The translations under genes and the position numbers were made by a program. Under the pieces are notes generated by a model, which was not told the DNA's origin, searched no databases, and was given only the letters and a program-made list of their open reading frames with translations. A DNA stretch of 64,000 nt, taken from Lachnospiraceae bacterium (lineage in GTDB: Bacteria; Bacillota; Clostridia; Lachnospirales; Lachnospiraceae). Positions 1 to 9,264 of the stretch are shown here, piece by piece (within the stretch, counting starts at the first letter, position 1; every line of letters starts with the position of its first letter). Location: positions 1 to 64,000 of the forward strand of contig JAFYWF010000100.1 of assembly GCA_017558145.1 (NCBI GenBank), in the 5' to 3' direction.

Positions 1-110
1 AATTTAGCAACTGCTGTTTTCTTAACTAAAGCAATAGCTTCAGCTGGTTCGTACTGAGTAGCACGATCCACTAATTTAGCAGTTTCGTTATATTTCTTAC
101 CATGTTTCAT
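1..110 (-). CDS. rplA: 50S ribosomal protein L1, N-terminal part (runs off the window)
   Basis: Only the first 36 complete codons are in the window; the peptide starts MKHGKKYNETAKLVD and continues through a QYEPAEAIALVKK segment, typical of bacterial L1 N-termini. L1 binds 23S rRNA in the L1 stalk and, in many bacteria, represses its own rplK-rplA mRNA. An AGGAGG ribosome binding site sits just upstream of the ATG. It follows rplK with a gap of 23 bases, the conserved order. The 3' end lies outside the window. Confidence 0.95.
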   Translation of the reverse strand, partial: MKHGKKYNETAKLVDRATQYEPAEAIALVKKTAVAK

Positions 111-133
111 TATTCTTACTCCTCCTAAATTAA

Positions 134-559
134 TTAATCTTCTACTGTGATACCCATACTTCTAGCTGTACCAGCGATCATGCTCATAGCTGCTTCTAAG
201 CTAGCTGCGTTTAAGTCAGGCATTTTCATTTCAGCGATTTCCTGGATTTTAGCTTTGGAAATTTTAGCTACTTTTGTTTTGTTAGGAACGCCTGAACCGG
301 ATTTGATGTTACAAGCTTTTTTGAGTAATACAGCTGCTGGTGGAGTTTTTGTAATAAAACTGAAACTTCTGTCTGCATAAACTGTGATTACAACTGGGAT
401 GATTAAATCACCTTTATCAGCTGTTCTTGCATTGAACTGTTTTGTAAATTCAACGATGTTTACACCATGCTGACCAAGAGCTGGTCCAACTGGTGGTGCT
501 GGTGTCGCTTTACCAGCAGGAATCTGTAATTTGATGTATCCTACAACTTTTTTTGCCAT
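134..559 (-). CDS. rplK: 50S ribosomal protein L11
   Basis: 141 residues, the normal length of L11. The sequence starts [18 protein letters not shown] and has the proline-rich [15 protein letters not shown] segment, followed by the C-terminal rRNA-binding domain ending [13 protein letters not shown]11 binds the GTPase-associated region of 23S rRNA and takes part in factor binding and the stringent response. The reading frame is open 27 codons further upstream, but only the ATG at 559 has an AGGAGG site at the right distance and matches the family start, so the shorter form is chosen. It lies between nusG and rplA. Confidence 0.98.
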   Translation of the reverse strand: MAKKVVGYIKLQIPAGKATPAPPVGPALGQHGVNIVEFTKQFNARTADKGDLIIPVVITVYADRSFSFITKTPPAAVLLKKACNIKSGSGVPNKTKVAKISKAKIQEIAEMKMPDLNAASLEAAMSMIAGTARSMGITVED

Positions 560-654
560 GATGGCACCTCCTATAAATATATATTGTGGTCTATGGGCTA
601 GGTAACCCTTCCACCGTTCAACGACTGTAACGTCGAGCAACTTCGATTTTACAA

Positions 655-671
655 AAAGACATATTGTCTTT
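655..671 (-). other. Small perfect hairpin in the nusG-rplK spacer
   Basis: AAAGACA and TGTCTTT form a perfect 7-bp stem with a 3-nt loop, 29 bases after the nusG stop. No long T-run follows, so it is not a convincing terminator. It lies in the rplK leader (560-699), which also holds a G-rich stretch near 600-620 that could take part in leader folding. A role in L1/L11 autoregulation is possible but is inference. Confidence 0.4.
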
Positions 672-699
672 ACCTAGTTTGTTTAAGTTACGGTACGTA

Positions 700-1218
700 T
701 TAATCTACTTTACGTACTTCTTCGAAACTAATTTCAACAGGGGTTTCTCTGCCGAAAAGTTCCACATTAATGGTCGCTGTACCTCTCTGATGATCCATCT
801 TCTGAACAGCACCAACAGTATCCTTCCATGCACCGGCTAATACTACAATCATATCACCTTCTGCAAAGTCAACAGATATCTGCTTATTACTAATTCCAAG
901 GGGCTTCATTTCAGCCTCTGTCAGGGGTACCGGCTTGCTTCCTGGTCCTACGAATCCGGTTACACCTCTTGTATTGCGAACAACATACCATGTATCGTCG
1001 TTCATCACCATGTTGATCATAACATATCCAGGGAATAATTTCTTTTGGCTTACTTTCTTAGCACCGTTCTTCACTTCTGTAACTTCTTCCATCGGAACAC
1101 GTACTTCTAAGATTTCTTCCTGAAGACCTCTGTTTTCGATCGTTTTCTCAATATTGGCTTTGACTTTGTTTTCATACCCGGAATAGGTATGCACTACATA
1201 CCAGTTTGCTTCTGCCAT
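700..1218 (-). CDS. nusG: Transcription termination/antitermination factor NusG
   Basis: 172 residues. The N-terminal NGN domain begins MAEANWYVVHTYSGYE and carries the FPGYV element (about residues 62-66). The C-terminal KOW domain has the AGAWKDTVGAVQKMD segment (about 128-142). NusG binds RNA polymerase and modulates pausing and Rho or ribosome coupling. Its place between secE and rplK marks it as the housekeeping copy rather than a specialised LoaP/RfaH-like paralogue of the neighbouring polysaccharide locus. The gap to secE is 15 bases, so the two are cotranscribed. Confidence 0.97.
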   Translation of the reverse strand: MAEANWYVVHTYSGYENKVKANIEKTIENRGLQEEILEVRVPMEEVTEVKNGAKKVSQKKLFPGYVMINMVMNDDTWYVVRNTRGVTGFVGPGSKPVPLTEAEMKPLGISNKQISVDFAEGDMIVVLAGAWKDTVGAVQKMDHQRGTATINVELFGRETPVEISFEEVRKVD

Positions 1219-1233
1219 ACAATCACCTCACGC

Positions 1234-1452
1234 TTACATTGTTAAGAAGTTTACTCCATACTGAATAATAGTATCCAATACACTGATGAGTAATCCTAAC
1301 ACAACTGAAATACAAACAACTGCAACAGATTGTTTAAACAGTTTTGTTTTGTCCGGCCATGAAATTTTCTTAAATTCAGCTTTCACACCTTTAAAAAAAC
1401 TTGGTTTGTTTTCTTTCTTAGGTGCTTTTACTGTCTTAGCGGAATCTCCCAT
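1234..1452 (-). CDS. secE: Protein translocase subunit SecE
   Basis: 72 residues: a lysine-rich N-terminus, the SecE signature FFKGVKAEFKKISWPD, and one C-terminal membrane segment. SecE clamps SecY in the Sec translocon. An in-frame ATG lies 7 codons upstream (1473), but AAAGGAG stands just before the ATG at 1452, so that start is preferred. It lies between rpmG and nusG, the usual Firmicutes order. Confidence 0.93.
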   Translation of the reverse strand: MGDSAKTVKAPKKENKPSFFKGVKAEFKKISWPDKTKLFKQSVAVVCISVVLGLLISVLDTIIQYGVNFLTM

Positions 1453-1496
1453 TTGAACTCCTTTCATACGCACTTTCGCGTCTGAGTCAATGACAA

Positions 1497-1646
1497 TTAT
1501 TTTGTTTCTTTGTGAATTGTGTGAGTTTTACAGAATCTACAATATTTTTTTGTTTCCATTCTGTCCGGATGCGCTTTTTTGTCTTTAGTGGTATTGTAGT
1601 TACGCTGTTTGCACTGTGTACATGCTAAAGTAATTCTTGTACGCAT
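1497..1646 (-). CDS. rpmG: 50S ribosomal protein L33
   Basis: 49 residues starting [17 protein letters not shown] and ending with a [16 protein letters not shown] tail. The two CxxC pairs (CTQC and CRFC) form a zinc ribbon, so this is the zinc-binding (C+) form of L33. A strong AGGAGG site precedes the ATG. It is the first gene of the rpmG-secE-nusG-rplK-rplA operon and is preceded by a near-consensus promoter. Confidence 0.95.
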   Translation of the reverse strand: MRTRITLACTQCKQRNYNTTKDKKAHPDRMETKKYCRFCKTHTIHKETK

Positions 1647-1728
1647 ATTGCCACCTCCTTATTTACTACGAGCGCTTTTCTCTTTTTTAAGCATAAAAAA
1701 AAGACCTCTTTTCCAATCTCGCTGAATA

Positions 1729-1757
1729 AATGTAACATAGCTCACTACCATTGTCAA
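1729..1757 (-). promoter_or_regulatory. Sigma-A-type promoter of the rpmG-secE-nusG-rplKA operon
   Basis: On the minus strand a perfect -35 box TTGACA (1752-1757) is separated by 17 bases from a -10 box TACATT (1729-1734). It lies about 80 bases upstream of the rpmG start and points into it. This is the best promoter match in the window, fitting a highly expressed ribosomal operon. Confidence 0.85.
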
Positions 1758-1820
1758 CGATTTTTTCTTGAAAAATAGGGCTTTTCTTTTTTCTTTTCTT
1801 TGTATTTTTATTTACACATT

Positions 1821-3347
1821 TTATTTCGAACCATTCCACTCCGGTCTAACATAGAATTGTTGCATAATCTCCCCTTCCTGTCCTAAAATCATAATCTGCA
1901 CAGAAGATTCATAATTCTTTTCCATATCCAAATAATTATATTCTTGGTTTCCATCTACATAAATTGCAGAAAATGGTTGCATCGCAATATAGTTAGTATC
2001 CCCTAAAATCGTTTCCATAGATTCTATCTGCATTTCTCCCACATATTCTTGCACTTCTACCTCATCATCATTTATGGTTCTAACCAACAAATAGGGTCCA
2101 TTACAATCTGCAGCCTCCAAAATAGATGTTGTCCCTGATAATTGCATCAAAAATTCTTGTACTAAAGAATCCTGAAATGCCGGAGATTTTCCACGCAAAA
2201 AGATGATAGCATTTGCATTTAAATTTAATATCATTTCCAATTTTATATATAAATTAGTTTCATCTAATAATTTGCCAACCTCTTTAGATTGCCACTGACC
2301 GGCTTTTTCTTCCCACGCAATATACTCCGGATCTTCTCGATGATCTTCCAATTCCAACACTTCATGCAAATAAGCACCTACACTGGAAGTTACCTTTCTC
2401 ATCCCATTTGCATTTACATGAATACTATCAAACATATCCGTTTTATACTGAATTACTGTTTGTGAATCGTGTGGAAGCATATTAAGAAATGGGACACCTC
2501 GTTCCATTGCAATCTTTTCTGCTGTATTCGTAGCCATCCAATCCAATTCATAAGATTCTGACAATGGAAAAAACGTTATTACCGCCTTAATTCCTCTTTT
2601 TTCACATTCATCTAGTATCTTATGCAAATATTGGACAGATGCTGTATCCTCAGGCAAAACATCGTCTACTTTATCTACTTGAAAGATATTTAAGTTTGGA
2701 ACAACTTCATAACCAGTAAAAGACCCTAAATCATAGTGTGAATTGGCCTTGTACATTTCAGGTCTAAAATCCTCTTCTTTCAAAGAAGACCACCTATCAT
2801 GATATAGAACAAAATCCCATAAAAATTCTTTTCTAGTTTCTTTATCTTCAATCAAATCATTCACCGCCGCTATTTTATTTTTACTCAACGGTAAATAATC
2901 TAAACTATCATGCAAAAAAGAAATCGCTGTTTCGTCAATTGTTGCGCTTTCACCTTCATTCCGTGTATCTACATAATGAAAATCTTTATCCAGCGCCCAG
3001 ACATCCACAACTACACACTTCGGTTCGCAATAATCTAATGCATTCATAAACGCCCAATAAGACTCAGGCACCTTACCGCCGGATTTTCCCATATTATATC
3101 CTGTAATTCCATACTCTAAAAATAATTGTACCGGATTGATACTATTCATTACATGGGATGACCCAAAAAACAACACATCAACTTGATCAGCTAGTTCTAC
3201 AAAATCTGCATATTTCTTCATACTCTCTTTTCGTTTTGTAATTTTTCCTGCACCTATAATAAAAACAAGCAAAAGGAAAAAAAAGCAAAAAATTTTTATT
3301 GCAGAATAGAGTTTCTTTTTCTTATTTTGCATTAACACTTCTTCCAT
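1821..3347 (-). CDS. DltD/AlgX-like SGNH protein, partner of the MBOAT at 3371-4813
   Basis: 508 residues. An N-terminal membrane anchor (about 13-34) is followed by an SGNH-type domain with the nucleophile motif GSSH at 62-65 and a DSIH (D-x-x-H) motif near residue 310. The remaining ~170 residues form a C-terminal domain of unknown role. In DltD and AlgX/AlgJ systems such proteins complete acyl transfer to an extracellular polymer after an MBOAT protein has moved the acyl group across the membrane. It starts 23 bases after the MBOAT stop, so the pair is cotranscribed. The start could also be the ATG five codons in. It is the last gene of the island before the ribosomal operon; no clear terminator follows. 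The acyl group and polymer cannot be told. Confidence 0.8.
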   Translation of the reverse strand: MEEVLMQNKKKKLYSAIKIFCFFFLLLVFIIGAGKITKRKESMKKYADFVELADQVDVLFFGSSHVMNSINPVQLFLEYGITGYNMGKSGGKVPESYWAFMNALDYCEPKCVVVDVWALDKDFHYVDTRNEGESATIDETAISFLHDSLDYLPLSKNKIAAVNDLIEDKETRKEFLWDFVLYHDRWSSLKEEDFRPEMYKANSHYDLGSFTGYEVVPNLNIFQVDKVDDVLPEDTASVQYLHKILDECEKRGIKAVITFFPLSESYELDWMATNTAEKIAMERGVPFLNMLPHDSQTVIQYKTDMFDSIHVNANGMRKVTSSVGAYLHEVLELEDHREDPEYIAWEEKAGQWQSKEVGKLLDETNLYIKLEMILNLNANAIIFLRGKSPAFQDSLVQEFLMQLSGTTSILEAADCNGPYLLVRTINDDEVEVQEYVGEMQIESMETILGDTNYIAMQPFSAIYVDGNQEYNYLDMEKNYESSVQIMILGQEGEIMQQFYVRPEWNGSK

Positions 3348-3370
3348 ATTTAGTATCCTCTTTTCCTCTT

Positions 3371-4813
3371 CTAAAACTGATAATAGATGAAATTATTTGC
3401 ATTGAATCCTGCTCCCCACATTCCACATAACAGAATAACCAAAATGGTCCCCCAATAAATTGGCCATCTAATCCAAAGTCTTTCGTTTGCAATACATTTT
3501 GAAACACAAATTCCTTTTTCATTCAAAATATCAACTATAATCACAAGGATAATACCCCAAATCATCAGGTGTACATTCGCTTTGTCTAATCCTAGATTAT
3601 AAATGCTACCATCAAACAATTCCCATATCCATACCTCTTTAAAACGCTTTATAATACATAGCAACTGTTCCATATCCGTTACTCGAAACAATATCCACGC
3701 CATATTAACTAAGCAAAATGTAATGATAGTTTTTATCCCTTTAAAACCAAAGGACTCTTCTCTAATATGTAACAAATCGCACATTTTTTTTCGAACATTC
3801 TGCACTACTGCTCCTACAACCTGATATAACCCATGCACTCCTCCCCATAAAATAAAATTCCAACCGGCACCATGCCATAATCCACTTAACAAAAAAACAA
3901 TCATAATATTTAAGTATTTTCTAGATATTCCTTTGCGATTCCCCCCCAACGGAATATACAGATAATCACGAAACCAAGATGAAAGAGAAATATGCCATCT
4001 CCTCCAAAAATCTGCGATACTAGTTGCAAGATATGGCGCTTTAAAATTCTCCATAACCTCAATCCCGAACACCTTCGCAATTCCTATAGCTATACTAGAA
4101 TACCCTGCAAAATCAAAATAAATCTGAAAAGTATACAGTATAGATGTCAGAATAACTATGGCACCACCACATTTTTCTGGCGAACCGTATACCGCATTTA
4201 CAACAACAGCAATCCTGTCCGCCAAAACAAGTTTCTGAAAATACCCCCAAAGCATTCTTACAAAACCATCTCGAATTTTTTCTGTATCAAATTTTACTTC
4301 CATTAAATATGTTCTTTTAAATTGAGATAGCATATTTCCCGCTCTCTCAATAGGACCTGCCAAAATGATGGGAAAGAAAGATACGAATATCGCATAGGCT
4401 ATTATATTTTTTTCCGCTTCTACTGTTTTTCTATAAACATCTATAATATACCCTATTGACATAAATAAATAAAAAGAAATACCCACCGGCAAAATTAAAC
4501 TTTCAATTTTACCACCCGTAAAAAAATTAATATATTTAAACCAGCCAAGAACAAATAAATTAGCAATTACTGTAACCAATACAATGGTTTTGGCTTTCTT
4601 CGCATTGTCCAATTTTTTTTCTAATAACAAACCACTACAATAAGTAAATAAAGTAGCCGCTACTAACAACAGTAAATAACTCCAATTCTGACTTCCATAA
4701 AAAACATAACCAGCCACTAAAAGTACAATATTTTTCAATTTAGCGGGCACTACATAATAAATCGCCATTATAACAAATATAAATACGATAAATTCTAATG
4801 ATGCAATTCCCAT
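3371..4813 (-). CDS. MBOAT family membrane O-acyltransferase (AlgI/DltB-like), no. 1
   Basis: 480 residues with about ten or more hydrophobic segments. MBOAT hallmarks: FFPIILAGPIER (about 147-158), FDFAGYSSIAIG (233-244), WRRWHISLS with conserved His273, the YIPLGG loop, and GLWHGAGWN with the presumed catalytic His314; a third His follows in WGGVHG. By analogy with DltB and AlgI it would move an acyl group, often acetyl, from a cytoplasmic donor to the outer face. It is followed 23 bases later by its SGNH partner and preceded by a second MBOAT/SGNH pair. Confidence 0.9.
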   Translation of the reverse strand: MGIASLEFIVFIFVIMAIYYVVPAKLKNIVLLVAGYVFYGSQNWSYLLLLVAATLFTYCSGLLLEKKLDNAKKAKTIVLVTVIANLFVLGWFKYINFFTGGKIESLILPVGISFYLFMSIGYIIDVYRKTVEAEKNIIAYAIFVSFFPIILAGPIERAGNMLSQFKRTYLMEVKFDTEKIRDGFVRMLWGYFQKLVLADRIAVVVNAVYGSPEKCGGAIVILTSILYTFQIYFDFAGYSSIAIGIAKVFGIEVMENFKAPYLATSIADFWRRWHISLSSWFRDYLYIPLGGNRKGISRKYLNIMIVFLLSGLWHGAGWNFILWGGVHGLYQVVGAVVQNVRKKMCDLLHIREESFGFKGIKTIITFCLVNMAWILFRVTDMEQLLCIIKRFKEVWIWELFDGSIYNLGLDKANVHLMIWGIILVIIVDILNEKGICVSKCIANERLWIRWPIYWGTILVILLCGMWGAGFNANNFIYYQF

Positions 4814-4843
4814 GCTCGTTCTCCAATCCTTTCTCTATATTCA

Positions 4844-6313
4844 TCATCTGGACAAACTACAATCTCCCCAAGATGCAATATTTACCTTATCCACAACCAC
4901 ATTTAACCACATGTCGTATACAACAATATTTAATCCACCTCTATTTAAAGAATAATTTTGTCTGTCAATCTGAATTTGGCTAGATGATTCAGGTTCTAAT
5001 GTGGGTACTTTTATATAATAATTGTTTCTCCCACTTCTAAAAGTTCCCATCATAGAAATACCTATGCCCGTATTTTCAACAATTCCCTCATCAGAAATCA
5101 CCGCAACATAACCTTTTCCATCCATTTCACTATTCCAAATAGTATTCAAGCCAAGATTAGATAACTCTTTTCTCAGCAAATCATTCATCCCCCTGCTTGC
5201 ATCCAATTTAGAGGATATCAAAACTGCGTAACGTTCCTTGTTTATACTTCTTAGATATGAGTCATACTCAGTAATTGTTGTTAATTCTTCATTTTCCTTT
5301 ATCACATTATAATATTCTTTGGAATTCTCCCATTGCTCATCCCTAACTGCCTGAAGCTGATATCTGTCTCGAAGAATTTTACCAAGATGACGTGCTATAA
5401 CAACAGATCCTTTACGATTAGAGTGTAAGGACACTGATTCCTCCGGATACTTTGGTGACATTGCATAAAAATGTTCATAATGGCATAGGTTGATATAATC
5501 AATTTCATTTTCCTGTGCATATTCCAAAATGCTATTGTTGGTAGCATCATTCATATCATTTCCAACCAAAGTAACCAAGACCAAATTAATATCATTCTCC
5601 CGACACAAAGCTACAATCTTATCCATATATATTTTCATGATTGGATCAAATTCTTTTCTCTCATCAGGATTCTGCGGAACAAATGGCTCGTAAGACTCTA
5701 TGATATAATCTCCGGGAGCATATCCTTTTAAATTGTAATCTTCTGTATTCTTCAAATAAATATTATCTTCCGTCAATTCTTTCCATTTTTCATGTTTGTA
5801 TCGTAGTGTAAAAAGAAAATCCTTCACTTCGATTGATGGATCCAACTTAGATAATTCCATAACACTTTCTATTTTACTTTTAGAAAATTTCATTTTATCC
5901 AAAGCAACATGATATGCCCCGGCATCCCCATTTAATATATCAGCAGGATGCCATTGATATAAAAATCTCGTATCTACTACAACCACCTTTGGTTGTTGGT
6001 ATTTTACAGCTTCCTTCAACCAACAATAACTTAAAGGAATCGGTTGCTGAACACTACTTAAATTATAGCTTCTAATACCATATTGGTCGTAAAATTCCTG
6101 TGTATTAAAACCATTTACTCCTATACTACTTCCAAAAAACAGTACATCCACCGTATTCTTATCCATAGAATAAAAATGCGAAAATCCATTATCCGGATAC
6201 CCTGATTTAGGATAATATGTTGACATATTCGTAGTTGTTTTCAACCACCCTAATATTGACACGACTAAAACAAATATCACACAAAAACTGATTATCAAGT
6301 TTCTTTTTGTCAT
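4844..6313 (-). CDS. DltD-like SGNH protein with altered D-x-x-H motif, partner of MBOAT no. 2
   Basis: 489 residues with a membrane anchor at about 5-24. The nucleophile motif is GSSI (61-64). The D-x-x-H site of related proteins reads V-S-L-H here, so the catalytic Asp appears to be replaced by Val while the His is kept. The C-terminal region ends with an INIVVYD-like beta segment (GLNIVVYD) that recurs in the other SGNH proteins here. The frame is open upstream, but GGAGG lies 8 bases before the ATG at 6313, which also lies 1 base after the MBOAT stop, so translation is probably coupled. It may be a structural partner rather than an active transferase; this is inference. Confidence 0.78.
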   Translation of the reverse strand: MTKRNLIISFCVIFVLVVSILGWLKTTTNMSTYYPKSGYPDNGFSHFYSMDKNTVDVLFFGSSIGVNGFNTQEFYDQYGIRSYNLSSVQQPIPLSYCWLKEAVKYQQPKVVVVDTRFLYQWHPADILNGDAGAYHVALDKMKFSKSKIESVMELSKLDPSIEVKDFLFTLRYKHEKWKELTEDNIYLKNTEDYNLKGYAPGDYIIESYEPFVPQNPDERKEFDPIMKIYMDKIVALCRENDINLVLVTLVGNDMNDATNNSILEYAQENEIDYINLCHYEHFYAMSPKYPEESVSLHSNRKGSVVIARHLGKILRDRYQLQAVRDEQWENSKEYYNVIKENEELTTITEYDSYLRSINKERYAVLISSKLDASRGMNDLLRKELSNLGLNTIWNSEMDGKGYVAVISDEGIVENTGIGISMMGTFRSGRNNYYIKVPTLEPESSSQIQIDRQNYSLNRGGLNIVVYDMWLNVVVDKVNIASWGDCSLSR

Positions 6314-6314
6314 T

Positions 6315-7769
6315 TTAGAAACCTCCATAAATAAAATTCTGTGTTGCATAATCTGCTCCATATGTTCCAAAGGCAGCAATCACAAAAATCAAAACACAAT
6401 AAAGAACTATACGACTTGGTAGTGACACCTTATCCAAGTTATAATTATTCTTAAACTGAGCTTTTTCCACATATAATAAAGTTAACATCGACAGAAGCAA
6501 TACATTCCAATCTTTCGCATCTAACCCTAATGACATAATTCCACCATCAAACAAAATCCATGGATTAAACACTTTAAACATTGCTTCTATCATATGTAAC
6601 GCTATAGACAAACTTTCTGCCCTAAACACAATCCATCCAAGCATTACCAAAAAGAAAGTCACTAATGTTTTCATTATCTTAATATCTATTTTTTCATCAG
6701 ATGAATCTTTCATTTTACCCATATTCTTAGTAAAATCATGCACAATCTGATAAACAGCATGCATAAGTCCCCAGAAAATATAATTGAGACTACCTCCATG
6801 CCATAAGCCACTTATCAAAAAAGTCACCATCAGATTACTATATTTTCTAATCCTTCCTTTTCGATTCCCCCCTAATGGTATATAAACATAATCTCGAAGC
6901 CACGAACTTAGACTAATATGCCATCTACTCCAAAACTCACCAATACTTCTTGAAAAATACGGATGATTAAAATTCTGTGGTAAAGAGATACCATATAACA
7001 ATGCAACTCCCCTACATATAAGTACGCAAGAATAAAAATCCGTATATAATTGCACACTATATAATACTGCAGCTATCAGCACATACAATCCAGCATAACC
7101 TAAATAATTATCAAACACATGATCTACGTACACGCCGGCTTTATCTGCTATCATATACTTCAAAAAAAAGCCCCAGATAATTGCTCGAAAACCATATATA
7201 ATATTTTTTATTTCTATTTTATGACTTAAAAACAACTCTTTGGCCATTTTTTCATATCTTAGAATCGGACCTTGCACAATTGTGGGAAAAAATGACATAA
7301 AAAGGAAATGTCTGAAAATATTTTTTTCAGCTTTGCCTCCCTTAGATACATCCACCAAATACGCCACCATTTGCATAGAAAAAAACGCAAGCCCTAAAGG
7401 AACAATAAAAGAAAGTCTCTCTCTCCTTAAAATACTTCCGTAAAGCAAGTCCATCAAACGCATAAAAGCAAACGGAAAAGCAGAACAAATACATCCCACT
7501 ACTGTCAACAAGCGAAGTTTTTTTGCATTTTCACCTTTGGCTTTCTCTATCACCAATCCCCAAATATAATTAATTAGTATCATTGTCACAAACATTAATA
7601 TATGTTTCATAGAAGGCATTGCTACTACATAATAAATTATACTGGTACATAACAAAACGCCAACTTGAAACTTATGTGGTAATATATAATATAAAAGTAG
7701 TGATATTACTAATAAACAATAAAATGTCAATGATACATAATTCATGTCTAATATCTGCACAGCACTCAT
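6315..7769 (-). CDS. MBOAT family membrane O-acyltransferase, no. 2 (divergent)
   Basis: 484 residues, polytopic. It keeps WSRWHISLS (His283), YIPLGG, GLWHGGSLN (His324) and a third His in WGLMHAVYQ. The usual FDFxGYSxxAxG segment is replaced by TDFYSCVLICRG (about 243-254), and the PQLVAGPIERxxN element reads PTIVQGPILRYEK. Both this protein and its SGNH partner therefore depart from the other pairs. A start at 7769 is chosen because GGAGG lies 4 bases upstream; the frame is open for 13 more codons. It sits 31 bases downstream of the membrane protein at 7801-9159. Confidence 0.87.
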   Translation of the reverse strand: MSAVQILDMNYVSLTFYCLLVISLLLYYILPHKFQVGVLLCTSIIYYVVAMPSMKHILMFVTMILINYIWGLVIEKAKGENAKKLRLLTVVGCICSAFPFAFMRLMDLLYGSILRRERLSFIVPLGLAFFSMQMVAYLVDVSKGGKAEKNIFRHFLFMSFFPTIVQGPILRYEKMAKELFLSHKIEIKNIIYGFRAIIWGFFLKYMIADKAGVYVDHVFDNYLGYAGLYVLIAAVLYSVQLYTDFYSCVLICRGVALLYGISLPQNFNHPYFSRSIGEFWSRWHISLSSWLRDYVYIPLGGNRKGRIRKYSNLMVTFLISGLWHGGSLNYIFWGLMHAVYQIVHDFTKNMGKMKDSSDEKIDIKIMKTLVTFFLVMLGWIVFRAESLSIALHMIEAMFKVFNPWILFDGGIMSLGLDAKDWNVLLLSMLTLLYVEKAQFKNNYNLDKVSLPSRIVLYCVLIFVIAAFGTYGADYATQNFIYGGF

Positions 7770-7800
7770 GATTCCTCCATACAAAGTATTGTTATATAAA

Positions 7801-9159
7801 TTATTCACGCTTTTCTTCCCATTCTTCCCATGGAAGAATTTCTAATCTATCCAGCAAATAGGCATTTCGATAAATATCGTTATTCCAATTTCCCTCTTCC
7901 GGTGAAATGTCACACAAATGAGCCATGCTATATTTACTCTTAAACTCAGGCCGAAGCATAGGCAATGCCAGATCACTTTCTCCCTTAGCAACTTCCTCTA
8001 AAATATAGTTCTCACGAATATTAATTTCTCTTCGGATACGGACCAGATTTGCTCCTTCTTCTACATACACAAACATCATTCCTATAGCCGCAGCAATCAC
8101 TCCTCCGGTTTTTAAAGAAATCAGTAACGTATCTTCTTCCCGTATCATTTGCGCCATCTGTAATGCCGCTATCATCATATAAATGTTCGCTCCAAAATAG
8201 GCTCTTGGCATAGGTTCCGGTGTCATAACTAAAACCACCGCAGTAGCCAAGGATGCAACAGCAAAAATAGTCACCTCCGCAAACTCCATAATTTTATATT
8301 TCTTACTGTAGTAAAAATAAGCACCCAACAAGCATATAACAACCATATACAACAACAAATGCTCATCAATAGATTTCAATACCTTTAACCCACGACTTAC
8401 ATAAGCTGCCATACCGGTATAGGTTTCTGCCGCTTTTGCCATTTCTCCACGAACTGCATTTCCCGGCGCCAATAACAAAAAAGCAAAGCCAATGAAATTC
8501 CCAACAATACCGGAAATCATAATCTTTTCTATCTTTTTGTTTTCCCAAACATATTTGGCAGTTAAAAGCAGTACAATCATAATCATACCACCGGAAGTAT
8601 TCTCATTTCCCCAACCAGACAACACACCGGTTAAAAATAACAATACTCCTGCCAGCCATGGGTATTTGATTTCGGCACCTTTTTCCAAATAATAGCGATA
8701 CAATGCCATATATCCTAGAATAATAAATACTCCCCACAGATAATTGCAAGCACCAGCCAGCCAAAGAATGGTCTGGGAAAATTCCACACAAAAAATCCAA
8801 ATACAAAGATTAATCAATGCAAGTAAAAACACATCGTATGTTTTTCTCCCTTTGATATTCCAATAAACAAAAACGGTGGTTGCCACATAACACAAACTGT
8901 TTAACACATTAAACATGGATTTTGGCATTAGCATAGAAAACTTTAATATAATCTGCAATACAGAACGTCCATTCCAGTTCATATATTGCTTATATTCTTC
9001 TCTAAATACATCCCCTAAAGAATGATATATACTTGTATCAAACAGTAAGTCATCAGACATTAACGGTGTCAAAACATTATAGATATAAATAGCAATAAAA
9101 CTTACACATATAACTAATATAAAGCTTATTTTTCTTATTTTATTCTTTTCTATTTTCAC
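7801..9159 (-). CDS. Polytopic membrane protein of GT-C-like type (DUF6056-like)
   Basis: 452 residues with about 10 hydrophobic segments. Motifs shared with the other three copies of this family in the window: an acidic SDD after the first membrane segment (about residue 35), an NGR motif, a Trp-rich LAGACNYLW segment, and APGN followed by Arg (about 232). An early acidic pair in the first extracellular loop is typical of GT-C glycosyltransferases that use polyprenyl-phosphate sugars; the activity is inferred. The DUF name is from memory. The start is GTG at 9157-9159, 10 bases after AAAGGA. An ATG-AAG-TGA micro-frame overlaps this GTG. It heads the unit that reads into MBOAT no. 2. Confidence 0.7.
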   Translation of the reverse strand: MKIEKNKIRKISFILVICVSFIAIYIYNVLTPLMSDDLLFDTSIYHSLGDVFREEYKQYMNWNGRSVLQIILKFSMLMPKSMFNVLNSLCYVATTVFVYWNIKGRKTYDVFLLALINLCIWIFCVEFSQTILWLAGACNYLWGVFIILGYMALYRYYLEKGAEIKYPWLAGVLLFLTGVLSGWGNENTSGGMIMIVLLLTAKYVWENKKIEKIMISGIVGNFIGFAFLLLAPGNAVRGEMAKAAETYTGMAAYVSRGLKVLKSIDEHLLLYMVVICLLGAYFYYSKKYKIMEFAEVTIFAVASLATAVVLVMTPEPMPRAYFGANIYMMIAALQMAQMIREEDTLLISLKTGGVIAAAIGMMFVYVEEGANLVRIRREINIRENYILEEVAKGESDLALPMLRPEFKSKYSMAHLCDISPEEGNWNNDIYRNAYLLDRLEILPWEEWEEKRE

Positions 9160-9264
9160 TTCATTACATTCCTTTATCTTTAATTTGGTTCAGTTTAACA
9201 TAATTTCTAAGGAATTTCTACTTCTCATAAATGCTTTCTATTTCAATTTCGCATTGATTTCACA

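Noticed and set aside
560..640. A longer rplK reading frame starting at 640
   Set aside because: The extra 27 residues do not resemble L11, and the AGGAGG site stands before the ATG at 559.
700..1218. NusG as a specialised antiterminator (LoaP/RfaH-like) for the polysaccharide locus
   Set aside because: It lies in the conserved secE-nusG-rplK order and has the normal NusG length and motifs; nothing sets it apart from the housekeeping copy.
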